Of a DNA stretch of 64,000 nucleotides, positions 36,830 to 46,456 are shown one piece after another. Made by a program: the position numbers and the translations under genes. How positions within the stretch are numbered: the first letter of the stretch is position 1; every line of letters begins with the position of its first letter. The notes beneath the pieces were generated by a model that worked only from the letters and a program-made list of their open reading frames with translations, was not told the origin of the DNA and did not search any database. Source of the stretch: Coleofasciculaceae cyanobacterium (lineage in GTDB: Bacteria > Cyanobacteriota > Cyanobacteriia > Cyanobacteriales > Xenococcaceae); the NCBI GenBank assembly GCA_036703275.1, contig DATNPK010000092.1, positions 62,001-126,000 of the forward strand, in the 5' to 3' direction.

Positions 36830-37339
36830 TTAGTTTTGTAACTTGAGCAAAATATTTTGTACCTGCTGATAAAAACTAGCCTGGCGATCGTAATCAGCTT
36901 TTAATTCATTAAAACGATTGATAGTAAGGTTGTTTTGTTGCACAATTTGCTGAGATTGATTGCAATAGCGATTAGCAATTTCACGAACTTGTGGCTTGAG
37001 GTTATTTAGAGTTTCTTGTCGATCGCAAACTATGTTTGGTGGTGGTTCATTAATCAGGTTTTTAATTTCTTGATAGACTTTCCTTCTCAGTAGCTCTACC
37101 TGATAACCCGCTCTGGCATAATTTTCAGTTTCTTCTGGGGTAAATTGTTGTCCATAAGCATTACTAGATAAAGAAACTGTTGGTAAGAAAGTTTTATTAG
37201 CACCAGACGAACTTGATATTTCAGGAATTAACCCGACCATCAAGCTAATTAATGCCAACGCACTACTACTCAAGATCCGAACATATAGTTTATTTAATTT
37301 AAATAAAGTTAAATTAACTTTGAACATCATTAATAACAA
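36830..37339 (-). CDS. Secreted DUF4168-like protein
   Basis: 169 residues. A basic N-terminus and hydrophobic segment (RILSSSALALISLMVGLIP, about 21-39) suggest a signal peptide or anchor. The C-terminal part has FTPEETENYARAGYQVELLR, INEPPPNIVCDRQETL, ANRYCNQSQQIV and RFNELKADYDR, matching the cyanobacterial DUF4168 pattern of short, two-cysteine, helical periplasmic proteins. The true start may be a later ATG (MMF or MF near codon 4-5). Function unknown. Confidence 0.75.
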   Translation of the reverse strand: MLLMMFKVNLTLFKLNKLYVRILSSSALALISLMVGLIPEISSSSGANKTFLPTVSLSSNAYGQQFTPEETENYARAGYQVELLRRKVYQEIKNLINEPPPNIVCDRQETLNNLKPQVREIANRYCNQSQQIVQQNNLTINRFNELKADYDRQASFYQQVQNILLKLQN

Positions 37340-37606
37340 TAACTAGTATTAGTAAGATTACTATTTATTGGGAATTGATTTTGATGAGATAAGTTCCTGT
37401 TTTTTGGCTTATTTGACTAAAAATTTTATTAAATTGCGGTATTGTCATTCGCAGTCAGAGATAGGCGATCGCTAGTTATCCTAAATTATCTAGCTATAGC
37501 TCTTGCTATTGAAGCATTTTAAGTTTATTTTTTATTCCCGAGTAAAGAAATAAAAGTTAAAACTTTGGAACAATCAGCACATAGAACTAAGTTACTTCAA
37601 AATAGA

Positions 37607-38788
37607 TTAGCTTTGAGAAAGACGTTTAACGGGCTTACCTCCTAAAAGTCGGTCGGTTTCTGCTAGTAAACTAGGAATTTTCTGAGCATAGGGATTAGCT
37701 GTTAAGCAAGATTCGAGATCTAATCGCTCGACTCGATCTGCTTTCGCCCCAGGAAACCAATGACCAGCATTAGTTAAAAGGTTATAACGTGCTTGTCCAT
37801 ATTCAATCATGTCGTATGCTAATGCTAAATTACGCAGCCACAGAATAACGGGCATATTAACGTTACCAGGAGTATTGTCGTGGCTAGGTAAGCCAACTTG
37901 CCAATTATCGAGCCAATCTTTCCCTAATACGGCGATCGCTTCTTGTTCTAAACGTTCTAAGATTGGCGGTAATATTTCGTCTGCTCGATCTAATAAAGGT
38001 AAAACTTTTAAATGTTCATTAAAATCTGAAGGTTTCGCTGCACCCAAACTAAGGGTATGCACTTCAGGATGAGATAAACAAAACAGATCGTTAAATACCA
38101 TTGGACTTAGAGGCTGGCATAATTCTCTTAACTTTGCTGGTGGATTATAAAGATGTCCGCCTTTATCAGTAGGAGAAATGATAAATACTCCCATATCCTG
38201 TCGTTGGGCTGCTTCTATGGCTGACCAATTCCATTGATTGATGTAATACCAATGAAGATTTACATAGTCAAACTCGCCTGTTTCAATTGCTTTGGTAATA
38301 ATTTCCGTTGAGCCGTGGGTAGAAAAGCCAATATGTCTGACTTTACCTTCGGCCTTTAGTTTCTTGGCTTCGTCTAAACACCCTCCAGGGCGTATACTAT
38401 GATGGAAAGTCTCTTCGTTATTAATGCCGTGGAGTCCCAGCAGGTCGACATATTCTAGTTGACAAAAGTTGAGAGACTGCATAAATTGACGACGAAAATC
38501 CAAAGCTTTGGGCTGAGGAGAGACTTTAGTTTGAAAGATTAGCTTTTCTCTCGGTAGTTTAGGTAAAATTTTTCCTAGCTGCATCTCAGAGCTACCGTAA
38601 CCCCTAGCTGTTTCGATATGATTAATCCCCAATTCAAACGAACGGTAAATAGTGGCTTCTAAATTACGCTGATTGGCTTCGGGTATTTTAGATTGGGGCA
38701 AATCTTGCCATTTATATTGATATCTCATCCCCCCACAGGAAAAAACGGGCATCTGTAACTCTGTACGACCAAATCGGCGATATTGCAT
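37607..38788 (-). CDS. Aldo/keto reductase, long form
   Basis: NADPH-dependent oxidoreductase of the AKR superfamily, TIM barrel, 393 residues. MQYRRFGRTELQMPVFSCGG is the first strand. The usual catalytic Asp-Tyr-Lys-His set appears as Glu-Tyr-Lys-His: Glu in HIETARGYGSSE, Lys in IFQTKV and His in LLGLHG. The Asp-to-Glu change may alter activity. No CxxC cluster is visible in the C-terminal extension (about 300-393), unlike ferredoxin-fused AKRs. Substrate unknown. Confidence 0.88.
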   Translation of the reverse strand: MQYRRFGRTELQMPVFSCGGMRYQYKWQDLPQSKIPEANQRNLEATIYRSFELGINHIETARGYGSSEMQLGKILPKLPREKLIFQTKVSPQPKALDFRRQFMQSLNFCQLEYVDLLGLHGINNEETFHHSIRPGGCLDEAKKLKAEGKVRHIGFSTHGSTEIITKAIETGEFDYVNLHWYYINQWNWSAIEAAQRQDMGVFIISPTDKGGHLYNPPAKLRELCQPLSPMVFNDLFCLSHPEVHTLSLGAAKPSDFNEHLKVLPLLDRADEILPPILERLEQEAIAVLGKDWLDNWQVGLPSHDNTPGNVNMPVILWLRNLALAYDMIEYGQARYNLLTNAGHWFPGAKADRVERLDLESCLTANPYAQKIPSLLAETDRLLGGKPVKRLSQS

Positions 38789-38880
38789 AATTAAACTACT
38801 ATTTTTTATATTTATTTTTATCTCTTATCAATATCATTTTAGATATTATTTGAGCAGGGCAGGAGCAACAGGGAAATTAG

Positions 38881-39558
38881 ATGAAAATTTTATTGGTAGA
38901 TGACGAAACTGAACTAAGCGATCCTTTGAGTCGAATTTTGTTGCAAGAAGGCTATCAGGTAGATATAGCTGATGATGGTGCAACAGGAATGGAATTAGCC
39001 CTGCAAAATCAGTACGATTTACTGATCTTGGATTGGATGTTGCCTCATAAGTCAGGATTAGAAATCTGTCGGTCCATGCGATCGCAATTTTTAAGTACCC
39101 CTGTATTATTTTTAACCGCTAAGGATACAATAGACGATCGCGTCGATGGGTTGGATGCAGGGGCAGATGACTATTTAGTCAAGCCGTTTGAACTGCGGGA
39201 ATTATTAGCCAGAGTGCGGGCTTTGTTGCGTCGCTCTAGTTTAGAAATGCCCAATAGCGAGCGCTTAAAAGTAGCAGACTTAGAGCTAGATCTAGAAAAT
39301 CAGATAGCATATCGTAGCGACAGGGCGATCGACCTATCGGAAAAAGAAATCAAGCTATTAACTTACTTTATGCACCACCCAGACAGACTATTAACCCACG
39401 AAGAAATATATCGCTATCTGTGGCAAGCGGAAGAACAACCTAGCAGTAATGTATTAGCTGCGTTGGTACGCCTATTGCGACGTAAAATTGAAATTAAGGG
39501 AGAAAGCACTTTAATTCATACGGTTTATGGCAAAGGTTATCGTTTCGGAAATGTTTAG
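38881..39558 (+). CDS. rppA: OmpR-family response regulator, RppA-like
   Basis: Two-component regulator of 225 residues. Receiver domain: acidic pocket Asp7-Asp8, phosphorylated Asp51 in LILDWMLP, Thr79 and Lys101 in YLVKPFE. The output is a winged helix with HTVYGKGYRFG at the end. The text closely matches what I remember of Synechocystis RppA, which with kinase RppB responds to redox and nickel and affects photosynthesis genes. No histidine kinase follows: the next sequence is a decayed DUF29 gene on the other strand. The name is by resemblance only. Confidence 0.88.
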   Translation: MKILLVDDETELSDPLSRILLQEGYQVDIADDGATGMELALQNQYDLLILDWMLPHKSGLEICRSMRSQFLSTPVLFLTAKDTIDDRVDGLDAGADDYLVKPFELRELLARVRALLRRSSLEMPNSERLKVADLELDLENQIAYRSDRAIDLSEKEIKLLTYFMHHPDRLLTHEEIYRYLWQAEEQPSSNVLAALVRLLRRKIEIKGESTLIHTVYGKGYRFGNV

Positions 39559-39590
39559 CTGTAGTCTGTCAGGTTGTAATTGATAGGTTT

Positions 39591-39722
39591 AAAATCGTTA
39601 ATTTCTTCAATTAGATTATCCTAATCCATGTCTTCTAGTTTTCTGTTTTGAATCGCATTGATAATCTTTTGTCGCCAAAGATTTAAATCTTGATGATAAA
39701 GCTGTTCCAGTTGATTACTCAT
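39591..39722 (-). pseudogene. DUF29 family gene, broken and truncated
   Basis: Minus strand, ATG at 39722: MSNQLEQLYHQDLNLWRQKI... reads 33 residues to TAG (39623-39621), in the place of the tryptophan of the family motif MDWDNLIEEI, then continues DNLIEEINDF before homology ends. This is the N-terminus of the cyanobacterial DUF29 family (usually about 150 residues). It begins 18 nt after the third mfd 3' copy. Confidence 0.8.
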
Positions 39723-39740
39723 CGCTTATCTCTCTTGTAT

Positions 39741-39828
39741 TTAAACCAATTCTAATTCAGGTAAAGCCTTGTGAATTGTCCCTAACCAGTCAATCAAATT
39801 ATCCAATTGCTTTTGAGGCTTCGCAATC
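39741..39828 (-). repeat. Third copy of the mfd 3' end (28 codons)
   Basis: Reads AKPQKQLDNLIDWLGTIHK then ALPELELV and TAA, in the same orientation as mfd, whose own end is [19 protein letters not shown] plus ALPELELV. The 14-mer TGCTTTTGAGGCTT (39808-39821) is identical in all three copies. Confidence 0.92.
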
Positions 39829-39906
39829 TAGAAATTATTCCTCTAGCAATAGAATTGTTAAGCAAGATTAAGGATAAAAGGGAAAAGCAAGGATTAAAAA
39901 AGATAT

Positions 39907-40029
39907 TTACGCTATTTTGAATAAGTTTTTTGCTAAATAAGTTTTACACTCTAAATAGAGATCGCCTTGATTGCCAAATAATTCGATCGCTTTGATTGGA
40001 TTGAAATCGGCAAAAGCTTGATAATTAGT
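39907..40029 (-). pseudogene. Unrecognised coding remnant
   Basis: A 40-codon open segment bounded by stops and without a start codon: NYQAFADFNPIKAIELFGN and then QGDLYLECKTYLAKNLFKIA before TAA. The amino-acid make-up looks coding, with a HIP1-related GCGATCG inside, but I do not recognise the family. The rest of 39829-40123 shows nothing. Confidence 0.35.
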
Positions 40030-40123
40030 TTATTTGGTGGGCAAAAGTTATTCTGTAATGATAATTTGCTGGTGTTATTTTTTTCCACCTACATGCGATC
40101 GCTCTAATTTTTTGTTGATAAAA

Positions 40124-41887
40124 TCAATCATCATCTTGGGCGATAATTCTTAAAGATTGATCGACAGTATCTATAGAGTCTATTTGCTCGTTTCCATAGC
40201 CACCTATCTCTTCAAACTTTTTGGCAGTTACTAGTAGTCTAGAATTATACGAACCTACTGCTTTGTTGTATGTTTTAACTGTTTCGTCGAGTTTTTTGCG
40301 AAGAGTATCCAAATGGTTAGCAAATACGGTAAACCTGTCATATAGTTCTCGACCTAAATTACCTATTTCTTGAGTATTTCTAGCAATTTGTTCTTGTCTC
40401 CACCCGTATTCTATAGTTCTTAGTAACGTAATTAATGTAGTTGGAGTAGCAAGAATTACCTTTCTTTCTATTCCATATTCTATTAAACTAGGATCTTGCT
40501 GTAAGGCTGCACTAAAGAAAACTTCACCTGGCAAAAACATAACTACAAATTCAGGCGTGTTATCAAATTGTATCCAATAGTTTTTGGAACTAAGTTGATT
40601 GATATGACTGCGAATATGTTTGGCATGATTTTTTAAACAGTTAATTTTCTCCGATTCTTCTTCCATCTCTAATGCTTCTAAATATGCTTTTAAAGGAGCT
40701 TTAGAGTCTACAATTACCTTTTTTTGGCTAGGAAGCGTCACAATTAAATCTGGTCTTTGATTGCGACCCTCTTCTGTAACTACAGTTTCTTGTATGGTAA
40801 AGTCACAATGTTCTTGCATTCCTGAAATTTCTACTACGCGCCTTAGCTGGACTTCTCCCCATCTCCCACGAACTATAGGCTGTCGTAATGCTTGAGTTAA
40901 ATTAGCAGTTTCAGATTGAAGCCTGTACATGAGTGCTGCTTGAGATTGAAGCTGTTCTGAAATTTGTCCTTTATCTCTTGACCAAGCATTATCTGTATTA
41001 TTTAATTTTTTGTCAAATGCTTCTAAAGATCTGTTTAATGGTGAAATTAAGTCGCTAATTGCTTGATGTTTGGCATCAATTTTATGTTGAGATGTTTGAT
41101 ATATATTTTCAAACGTAGCTTTGGCAGCTTGTAAAAATTGTTGATTATTATTTTGCAAAGCTCTCGAAGATAGAGATTCAAAAGCGTTAGTCAATTTTTG
41201 TTCTGCATTTTGAAGTAGCTCTATTTTTTCTTGTGTTGATTTTCGTTCTTCTTCTAACTTAGTTTTTAAACTAGATAATTCTTCTTTAAATCTAGCTTTT
41301 TCTAACTTTAGTTGTTCGTTTTGTTGTTTAAAATCAGTATTTTCTTGTTTCAGTTCTTCTATGTATTCTCTTTGAGCATTAGCTTCAGCACTCATTTTAT
41401 GAGCCTGTTCAATTTCTCGTTTATAATCCGTGATTTCTAAATTTATCTGATTTAGATCGTTTTCTAATTTAATAATTATTTGATTATGATGTTGTTTTTG
41501 ACTTTCTAAATCTGCTGCTAGTCTAGATATATTTTCTTTATGAGCAGTATTTTCATTTCTAAGGCGTTGATTATTCTCAGTTTCAACTAACAATCTTGCT
41601 TCCAAATTTGATGTTTTCTCTAGCTTTGCATCTGCATCACTAGATTTTTTGATTGTGTTGCGAATTTCCTGTTCATTTTCTTTTATGGTTTTTTCTAGTT
41701 GTTGAATTATAGTTTGTTTCTGCTCGTTTTCTTCTAATAGTTTTTCTCTCTGTGAGTTAAAAAGATTAGCTTTTTCGTCACTTGCCTGTTTTTGAAATTT
41801 GATAGTTTGTATTTGCGATCGCGTTATCAACCAAACACTTCCTCCACCGAGAATTAATCCCACAATTAGCCCAAATATAACTTCCAT
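40124..41887 (-). CDS. rmuC: DNA recombination protein RmuC
   Basis: RmuC proteins limit inversions at short inverted repeats and have a PD-(D/E)XK nuclease-like core. Residues 3-22 are a membrane anchor (IFGLIVGLILGGGSVWLI), 25-235 a long coiled coil rich in Glu, Lys and Gln, and 250-560 the RmuC domain: RGRWGEVQLRRVVEISGM, RPDLIVTLPSQKKVIVDSKA (with the acid/K nuclease motif) and FLPGEVFFSAAL. 587 residues. It lies between two partial copies of the mfd 3' end, so it may have arrived with one of them. In a genome so rich in short inverted repeats its presence is fitting. Confidence 0.93.
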   Translation of the reverse strand: MEVIFGLIVGLILGGGSVWLITRSQIQTIKFQKQASDEKANLFNSQREKLLEENEQKQTIIQQLEKTIKENEQEIRNTIKKSSDADAKLEKTSNLEARLLVETENNQRLRNENTAHKENISRLAADLESQKQHHNQIIIKLENDLNQINLEITDYKREIEQAHKMSAEANAQREYIEELKQENTDFKQQNEQLKLEKARFKEELSSLKTKLEEERKSTQEKIELLQNAEQKLTNAFESLSSRALQNNNQQFLQAAKATFENIYQTSQHKIDAKHQAISDLISPLNRSLEAFDKKLNNTDNAWSRDKGQISEQLQSQAALMYRLQSETANLTQALRQPIVRGRWGEVQLRRVVEISGMQEHCDFTIQETVVTEEGRNQRPDLIVTLPSQKKVIVDSKAPLKAYLEALEMEEESEKINCLKNHAKHIRSHINQLSSKNYWIQFDNTPEFVVMFLPGEVFFSAALQQDPSLIEYGIERKVILATPTTLITLLRTIEYGWRQEQIARNTQEIGNLGRELYDRFTVFANHLDTLRKKLDETVKTYNKAVGSYNSRLLVTAKKFEEIGGYGNEQIDSIDTVDQSLRIIAQDDD

Positions 41888-42045
41888 AACTAAACTAGAT
41901 TGAAATAAAACAAAACTACTTTTGAAGCAGCTATCTAAATAGTTCCCTTGTAAAAGGCTTAAATTAATAAAAGTTACAAATCGTATTTTGTTTCTGATAA
42001 TAATTCGAGGCAGACAAGATAATCCTTTGTGTCTGTGGGTGAAAC

Positions 42046-42186
42046 TTAAACCAACTCCAACTCAGATAAAGCCTTGTCAATTGTACCCAACCACTCAATC
42101 AAATTATATAATTGCTTTTGAGGCTTAACTATACCTAAACCCCGCACGATGACTTTTTTTGGTGCATAGACAAAACGAGATAAAAG
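42046..42186 (-). repeat. Second copy of the mfd 3' end (about 46 codons)
   Basis: Reads [37 protein letters not shown] and KALSELELV to TAA (42048-42046) with no frameshift; mfd itself has [11 protein letters not shown]... and the same pattern. Many third-position differences separate it from mfd, so it is not a very recent copy or came from a diverged strain. It begins 1-2 bp after the xisI remnant. Between it and rmuC (41888-42045) no gene is seen. Confidence 0.93.
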
Positions 42187-42187
42187 T

Positions 42188-42521
42188 TTAACTGACTGCA
42201 AAATCAGTATATTGTCTAATATCGGCAGGATGAAAACCCAACACTATTTTATCTTTAGAAATTCCTGCGTTTACTAATTCATTTGCAATACCATATTCTG
42301 TACCATCGCGATGAATCCAGATTTTGTTATCAATAATTTCTAAGTGAATAACGCAGCCATGTACTCTTTTTTTTTTGCCATCCCGAAGTCATAACCAAGT
42401 AATTATTTTGGTCATTGCTAATAATTAACTTTGACTCTATATTTCCTCGCGAGTAGGGAATAGATACATAATCAGTTAAGATATTTTTAATTTTTTCTCG
42501 ATATTCTTCTATGGTATCCAT
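42188..42521 (-). pseudogene. xisI: xisI-like gene with +1 frameshift in an A-run
   Basis: XisI family (fdxN-element excision controlling factor). ATG at 42521: MDTIEEYREKIKNILTDYVS... reads into a run of ten A (plus strand T-run 42367-42376), where the frame shifts and stops after 63 residues. With nine A the frame continues [54 protein letters not shown] to TAA 42190-42188, the full family length of about 110. Its ATG overlaps the expected xisH stop as TAATG. Confidence 0.85.
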
Positions 42522-42925
42522 TAAATTATTTCCTCGCGAGCGGCATCGAAAACAATTAATTTAAAAGTTTTTTATTTAAAAGAATTTGACCAACAGGTTC
42601 TATAAATATATCTTCAAGAGTAGTTTCTCTGATAGCTAGATATAATATACGCTCTGGCTTTGTTTCTCCTATGATATCCAAATACAAAGTATATTGACCC
42701 AACGCTTGTTGTAGATCGGCTACTTGCGAGTTACCAACAAAGCTTTTTATTTCTACAGCTATTTTTTCACTACCTTTGTGTGCTGCAATTAATTTTTCTG
42801 CGCCAAGATCGACATATAAATCTTTATTGCCCCATTGTTAATTTCAGCGGATCGTTGGTAATGCTCTACCCGTCTTTAATTAGAGCATTTTTAACATTGT
42901 TGTGAAAAATATCTTTTGCTGGCAT
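42522..42925 (-). pseudogene. xisH: xisH-like gene with nonsense and frameshift lesions
   Basis: XisH family (nuclease-like, partner of XisI). ATG at 42925, 3 nt after the mfd stop: MPAKDIFHNNVKNALIKDG then TAG where the family has Trp (DGW), followed by SITNDPLKLTMG, one extra base, then KDLYVDLGAEKLIAAHKGSE, KIAVEIKSFVGNSQVADLQQ, ALGQYTLYLD and so on. A one-base loss near 42560 shifts the last VFDAAREEI segment. At least three lesions, so non-functional. Confidence 0.87.
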
Positions 42926-42928
42926 AGT

Positions 42929-45900
42929 CTACACTAATTCTAATTCGGGTAAAGCCTTGTGAATTGTACCCAACCATTCAATTAAATCATTCAACTGCTT
43001 TTGAGGCTTAACAATACCCAAACCCCGCACAATAACCTTCTTCGGCGCATAAACAAAACGCGATCGCAAATGCTTAGGTAAATTCTCCGCCATCAAATTC
43101 CAAGCAGGTTCAGCCATCGGAGTTTCTAAGACAATGTTGGTTTGTCCTTCGGGTTTGATACGAGAGAAGCCAATCGCCTTAGCAATCTGTTTTAGTTCCA
43201 TTACCTGGATTAGCTGCTGGGTTGCTGAAGGAATTGCACCATAGCGATCTTCCCATTCGGCTGCAATTTGGACTAGTTCTTTTTTCGAGGTAGCGGTAGC
43301 AACAGCGCGGTAAGCATCCATTTTTTGTTCGGGATCGGCAATATAGTTGGCAGGAATAAAAGCAGTGAGTTTTAAATCTATTTGGGTATCTTCTACCTTG
43401 GGTATTTCTTGCCCTTGGATTTCTTGAATCGACTCTTGCAGCATCTCCATATAGAGATCGAAGCCGATTTGCGTCATTTGTCCCGACTGTTCTGCACCCA
43501 GAAGACTACCTACCCCGCGTATTTCCATATCCCTAGTTGCTAGTTGATAACCCGAACCGAGTTGGCTAAATTCTTGTAAAGCGCGGAGTCTTTTACGGGC
43601 AAGATCTGATAAAGTCTGTTTACTGGGGTATAGTAACCAGGCGTGTGCTTGAGTCCCAGAGCGCCCAACTCTGCCTCTTAACTGATACAGTTGGGATAAG
43701 CCGAATTTCTGGGAATCTTCGACGATAATGGTATTGACGCGGGGGATATCTAAACCTGACTCGATGATGGTGGTGCAGACAAGCAAATCTGATTCGCCGT
43801 TGCTAAAGGTAAGCATGGTTGACTCTAATTCTGACTCTGGCATTTGCCCGTGAGCGATCGCAATTTTCATGCCCGGAATCATTTCCCGTAGCTGCGCGCT
43901 AACTTCTTCAATTCCTTCTACTCTGGGAACAACATAAAATATCTGTCCACCCCGATCTAATTCATTACGAATCGCATTGCGGATCACTTCAGGATTATAA
44001 GGAGAAAGATGGGTTTTAATCGGACGACGAGACGGCGGAGGAGTAGTAATTAAACTCATTTCCCGAATTCCCGACAGAGACATATATAGGGTGCGGGGAA
44101 TAGGAGTAGCCGAGAGAGTTAAGACATCTACCTGTGTTTTGAAGGCTTTGATTTTTTCTTTTTGGTTTACTCCGAAGCGTTGTTCTTCATCAACTACCAA
44201 CATACCTAGATCTTTGAACTTTACATCCTTCCCTAATAGCTGTTGTGTACCCACCACCACATCTAATTCCCCTGTTGCTAGCCGCTGTAAAATTTCTTTT
44301 TTCTCCGAGGGAGTGCGGAAACGATTTAATAAACCGACGTTGATGGGATAGGGGGCAAATCTTTCTTTGAAAGTGTGATAATGCTGTTGCGTCAAAATAG
44401 TTGTTGGCGCAAGTACGGCTACCTGTTTATTACCACTGGTAATTACTTTAAAAATTGCCCTGATAGCTACTTCCGTTTTACCAAAACCAACATCACCACA
44501 AACTAATCGATCCATCGGGCGATCACTTTCTAAATCTATTTTAATATCTTGGGTAGCTTTGAGTTGATCTGGGGTAGGTTGATAAGGAAAAGAATCTTCT
44601 AATTCTTGTTGCCAGGGATTATCTGGAGGATAGGCATAACCTTCTAGTTTGGAGCGTTTGGCATAGAGTTTTAATAAATCTACCGCTAACTTTTTAATAT
44701 TTTTTTTAACTCTTGACTTAGTTTTTGACCAAGACTGAGTTGCCATTTTATTTAATTCTGGCGGACGTTTTTCAGTTTGCCGAAATCGAGACAGCATATC
44801 TAAAGAATCGGCAGGAACTCTTAACGTACCGTCGGCATATTGAACTACTAAATATTCGCGGTGAACTAATGTTTCTAACTCTATAAATTTACCCAAGCCG
44901 TGATGTTTATGAACTACATAATCACCTGGGCGTAATTTATTAAGATCGACTTTTTTAGAAGTAGCGCGACGGCGTTTACGAATGTAACCAGCAGTAGCTA
45001 AAGTTTGTTGTCCAAAAAATTCTTTATCAGTAACAACTACAATGCGATAGGTAGGTAAAATAAACCCTTCTAACTCCGCTAAACCCGAATATTTTACTGC
45101 TACTGCGGTACTCTGAATTTGAGCTTTTTCAATTGCCCGAAAGTCTTGTGGATTTGGTACAAACTGCACTGGACAATCATGTTCTTCTAATAGCGAAGCA
45201 GAACGACTGGGTTGGGCTGAAACTAACCATGCCTGATACTTTTCTAGCGTCATCCCGCTGTATATTTCTCGCTTACCTCTAAGAATTGCAGCTAGTTTAG
45301 CAAATTGATGCGGCGTGGTAGGAATCGGACGTGCCTGTAAATTGTGTACCGACACCGCGTCAGGATTAGCTATGTCTAAACGGGGTTTTGCTTCCGCAAT
45401 TTCTGATAAATAAATGCAGTTAAAGTTATTACTTTTAGCTATACAAGTTTGAAACTCAGCGTGTATTTTGGGCAGACTTAATGCTAAACTTTCCCATTGA
45501 AATTGAGCCAATTCGATCCAGCGATCGCTATGGGCCTGACACTGTTCTAATTCATCAATGGCAATTAAAGTATTATCAGGTAAATAATCTAGAAGTGAAG
45601 CAGTTTGTTGAAAAGCAATACCTAAAAACCGCTTCATTCCTTCAGGAGGATTACCTTCTAGTAAAGCTTCTAATTCTGCATCATCTAAATAGCTTTCAAT
45701 ACTCTTACCGCTTTCTAAAATACTGTTAGCAATAATGTTACTAAAAGAAGTTGGCGTTAATAATAACCGCGGCAGCTTATCTAAAGATCTTTGACTAGCA
45801 GGATCGAACTCTTTTATTTGTTCTAATTCATCCCCAAACCAATCCAGTCTGACGGGTAGTTCAGCCGAAACGGGGAAAATATCGACAATATCCCCTCGTC

Positions 45901-46456
45901 TACTCCATTGTCCTTCGGTTTCTACTAAAGATACCCGTTCATAACCCAATCTAGCTAGAGATTCATCCAACTGTTTTGAGGTCAATTCCATTTTAGGGTA
46001 AAGCGTCAGACAATAAGACTGAAATACTTCTGGGGGTGGTAAATGAGGCTGGAGCGATCGCTCTGTAGCTACAATAGCTATAGGCTGATTATTATGTACT
46101 TTTCCCTTTTCCCTACCCTCTTGACTGATGACTGATAGTACCTGCATCTGTCCCCAAGTAATCTCTGATTCGGGGTCAAAAGGGTCATAGGGACTCGCTT
46201 CGGAGGTAGGATAAAAATTTACCGTCTGCCACCCCATCGCCTCTAATTGGGCAGCCCAACGCCCGCCTTCTTCTAGGGTAGGACATATCACTAATAAATT
46301 CTTTGCTTCGGCTTTTGCCAAACTAGAACTAACAATACCCTTGGGTAAGCGGGGTATACCGTTGAGTAGTAAAGATTGTCCTTTGTCTAGTTTAGTTATT
46401 AGTTCTTTAGTCAAAGGCGATTTCTCGATCGTCCGTACTACTGATGCAAAAGCCAT
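42929..46456 (-). CDS. mfd: Transcription-repair coupling factor Mfd
   Basis: Displaces RNA polymerase stalled at DNA lesions and recruits UvrA. 1175 residues: UvrB-like N-terminal module (1-400), polymerase-binding domain [20 protein letters not shown] (about 507-526), helicase with [13 protein letters not shown] (Walker A, about 656-668) and VVDEEQRFG, motif [21 protein letters not shown], and the C-terminal TRCF domain. Full length and intact. The last 28-46 codons are repeated downstream at 42046 and 39741. A decayed xisH starts 3 nt after its stop, where no natural gap is left. Confidence 0.97.
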   Translation of the reverse strand: MAFASVVRTIEKSPLTKELITKLDKGQSLLLNGIPRLPKGIVSSSLAKAEAKNLLVICPTLEEGGRWAAQLEAMGWQTVNFYPTSEASPYDPFDPESEITWGQMQVLSVISQEGREKGKVHNNQPIAIVATERSLQPHLPPPEVFQSYCLTLYPKMELTSKQLDESLARLGYERVSLVETEGQWSRRGDIVDIFPVSAELPVRLDWFGDELEQIKEFDPASQRSLDKLPRLLLTPTSFSNIIANSILESGKSIESYLDDAELEALLEGNPPEGMKRFLGIAFQQTASLLDYLPDNTLIAIDELEQCQAHSDRWIELAQFQWESLALSLPKIHAEFQTCIAKSNNFNCIYLSEIAEAKPRLDIANPDAVSVHNLQARPIPTTPHQFAKLAAILRGKREIYSGMTLEKYQAWLVSAQPSRSASLLEEHDCPVQFVPNPQDFRAIEKAQIQSTAVAVKYSGLAELEGFILPTYRIVVVTDKEFFGQQTLATAGYIRKRRRATSKKVDLNKLRPGDYVVHKHHGLGKFIELETLVHREYLVVQYADGTLRVPADSLDMLSRFRQTEKRPPELNKMATQSWSKTKSRVKKNIKKLAVDLLKLYAKRSKLEGYAYPPDNPWQQELEDSFPYQPTPDQLKATQDIKIDLESDRPMDRLVCGDVGFGKTEVAIRAIFKVITSGNKQVAVLAPTTILTQQHYHTFKERFAPYPINVGLLNRFRTPSEKKEILQRLATGELDVVVGTQQLLGKDVKFKDLGMLVVDEEQRFGVNQKEKIKAFKTQVDVLTLSATPIPRTLYMSLSGIREMSLITTPPPSRRPIKTHLSPYNPEVIRNAIRNELDRGGQIFYVVPRVEGIEEVSAQLREMIPGMKIAIAHGQMPESELESTMLTFSNGESDLLVCTTIIESGLDIPRVNTIIVEDSQKFGLSQLYQLRGRVGRSGTQAHAWLLYPSKQTLSDLARKRLRALQEFSQLGSGYQLATRDMEIRGVGSLLGAEQSGQMTQIGFDLYMEMLQESIQEIQGQEIPKVEDTQIDLKLTAFIPANYIADPEQKMDAYRAVATATSKKELVQIAAEWEDRYGAIPSATQQLIQVMELKQIAKAIGFSRIKPEGQTNIVLETPMAEPAWNLMAENLPKHLRSRFVYAPKKVIVRGLGIVKPQKQLNDLIEWLGTIHKALPELELV

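Noticed and set aside
39621-42868. TAG in place of tryptophan in both the DUF29 and xisH remnants, as a hint of TAG recoding
   Set aside because: Intact genes here end with TAG as a true stop (mfd, the exporter permease, rppA), and both remnants have other damage or are truncated. G-to-A decay explains it.
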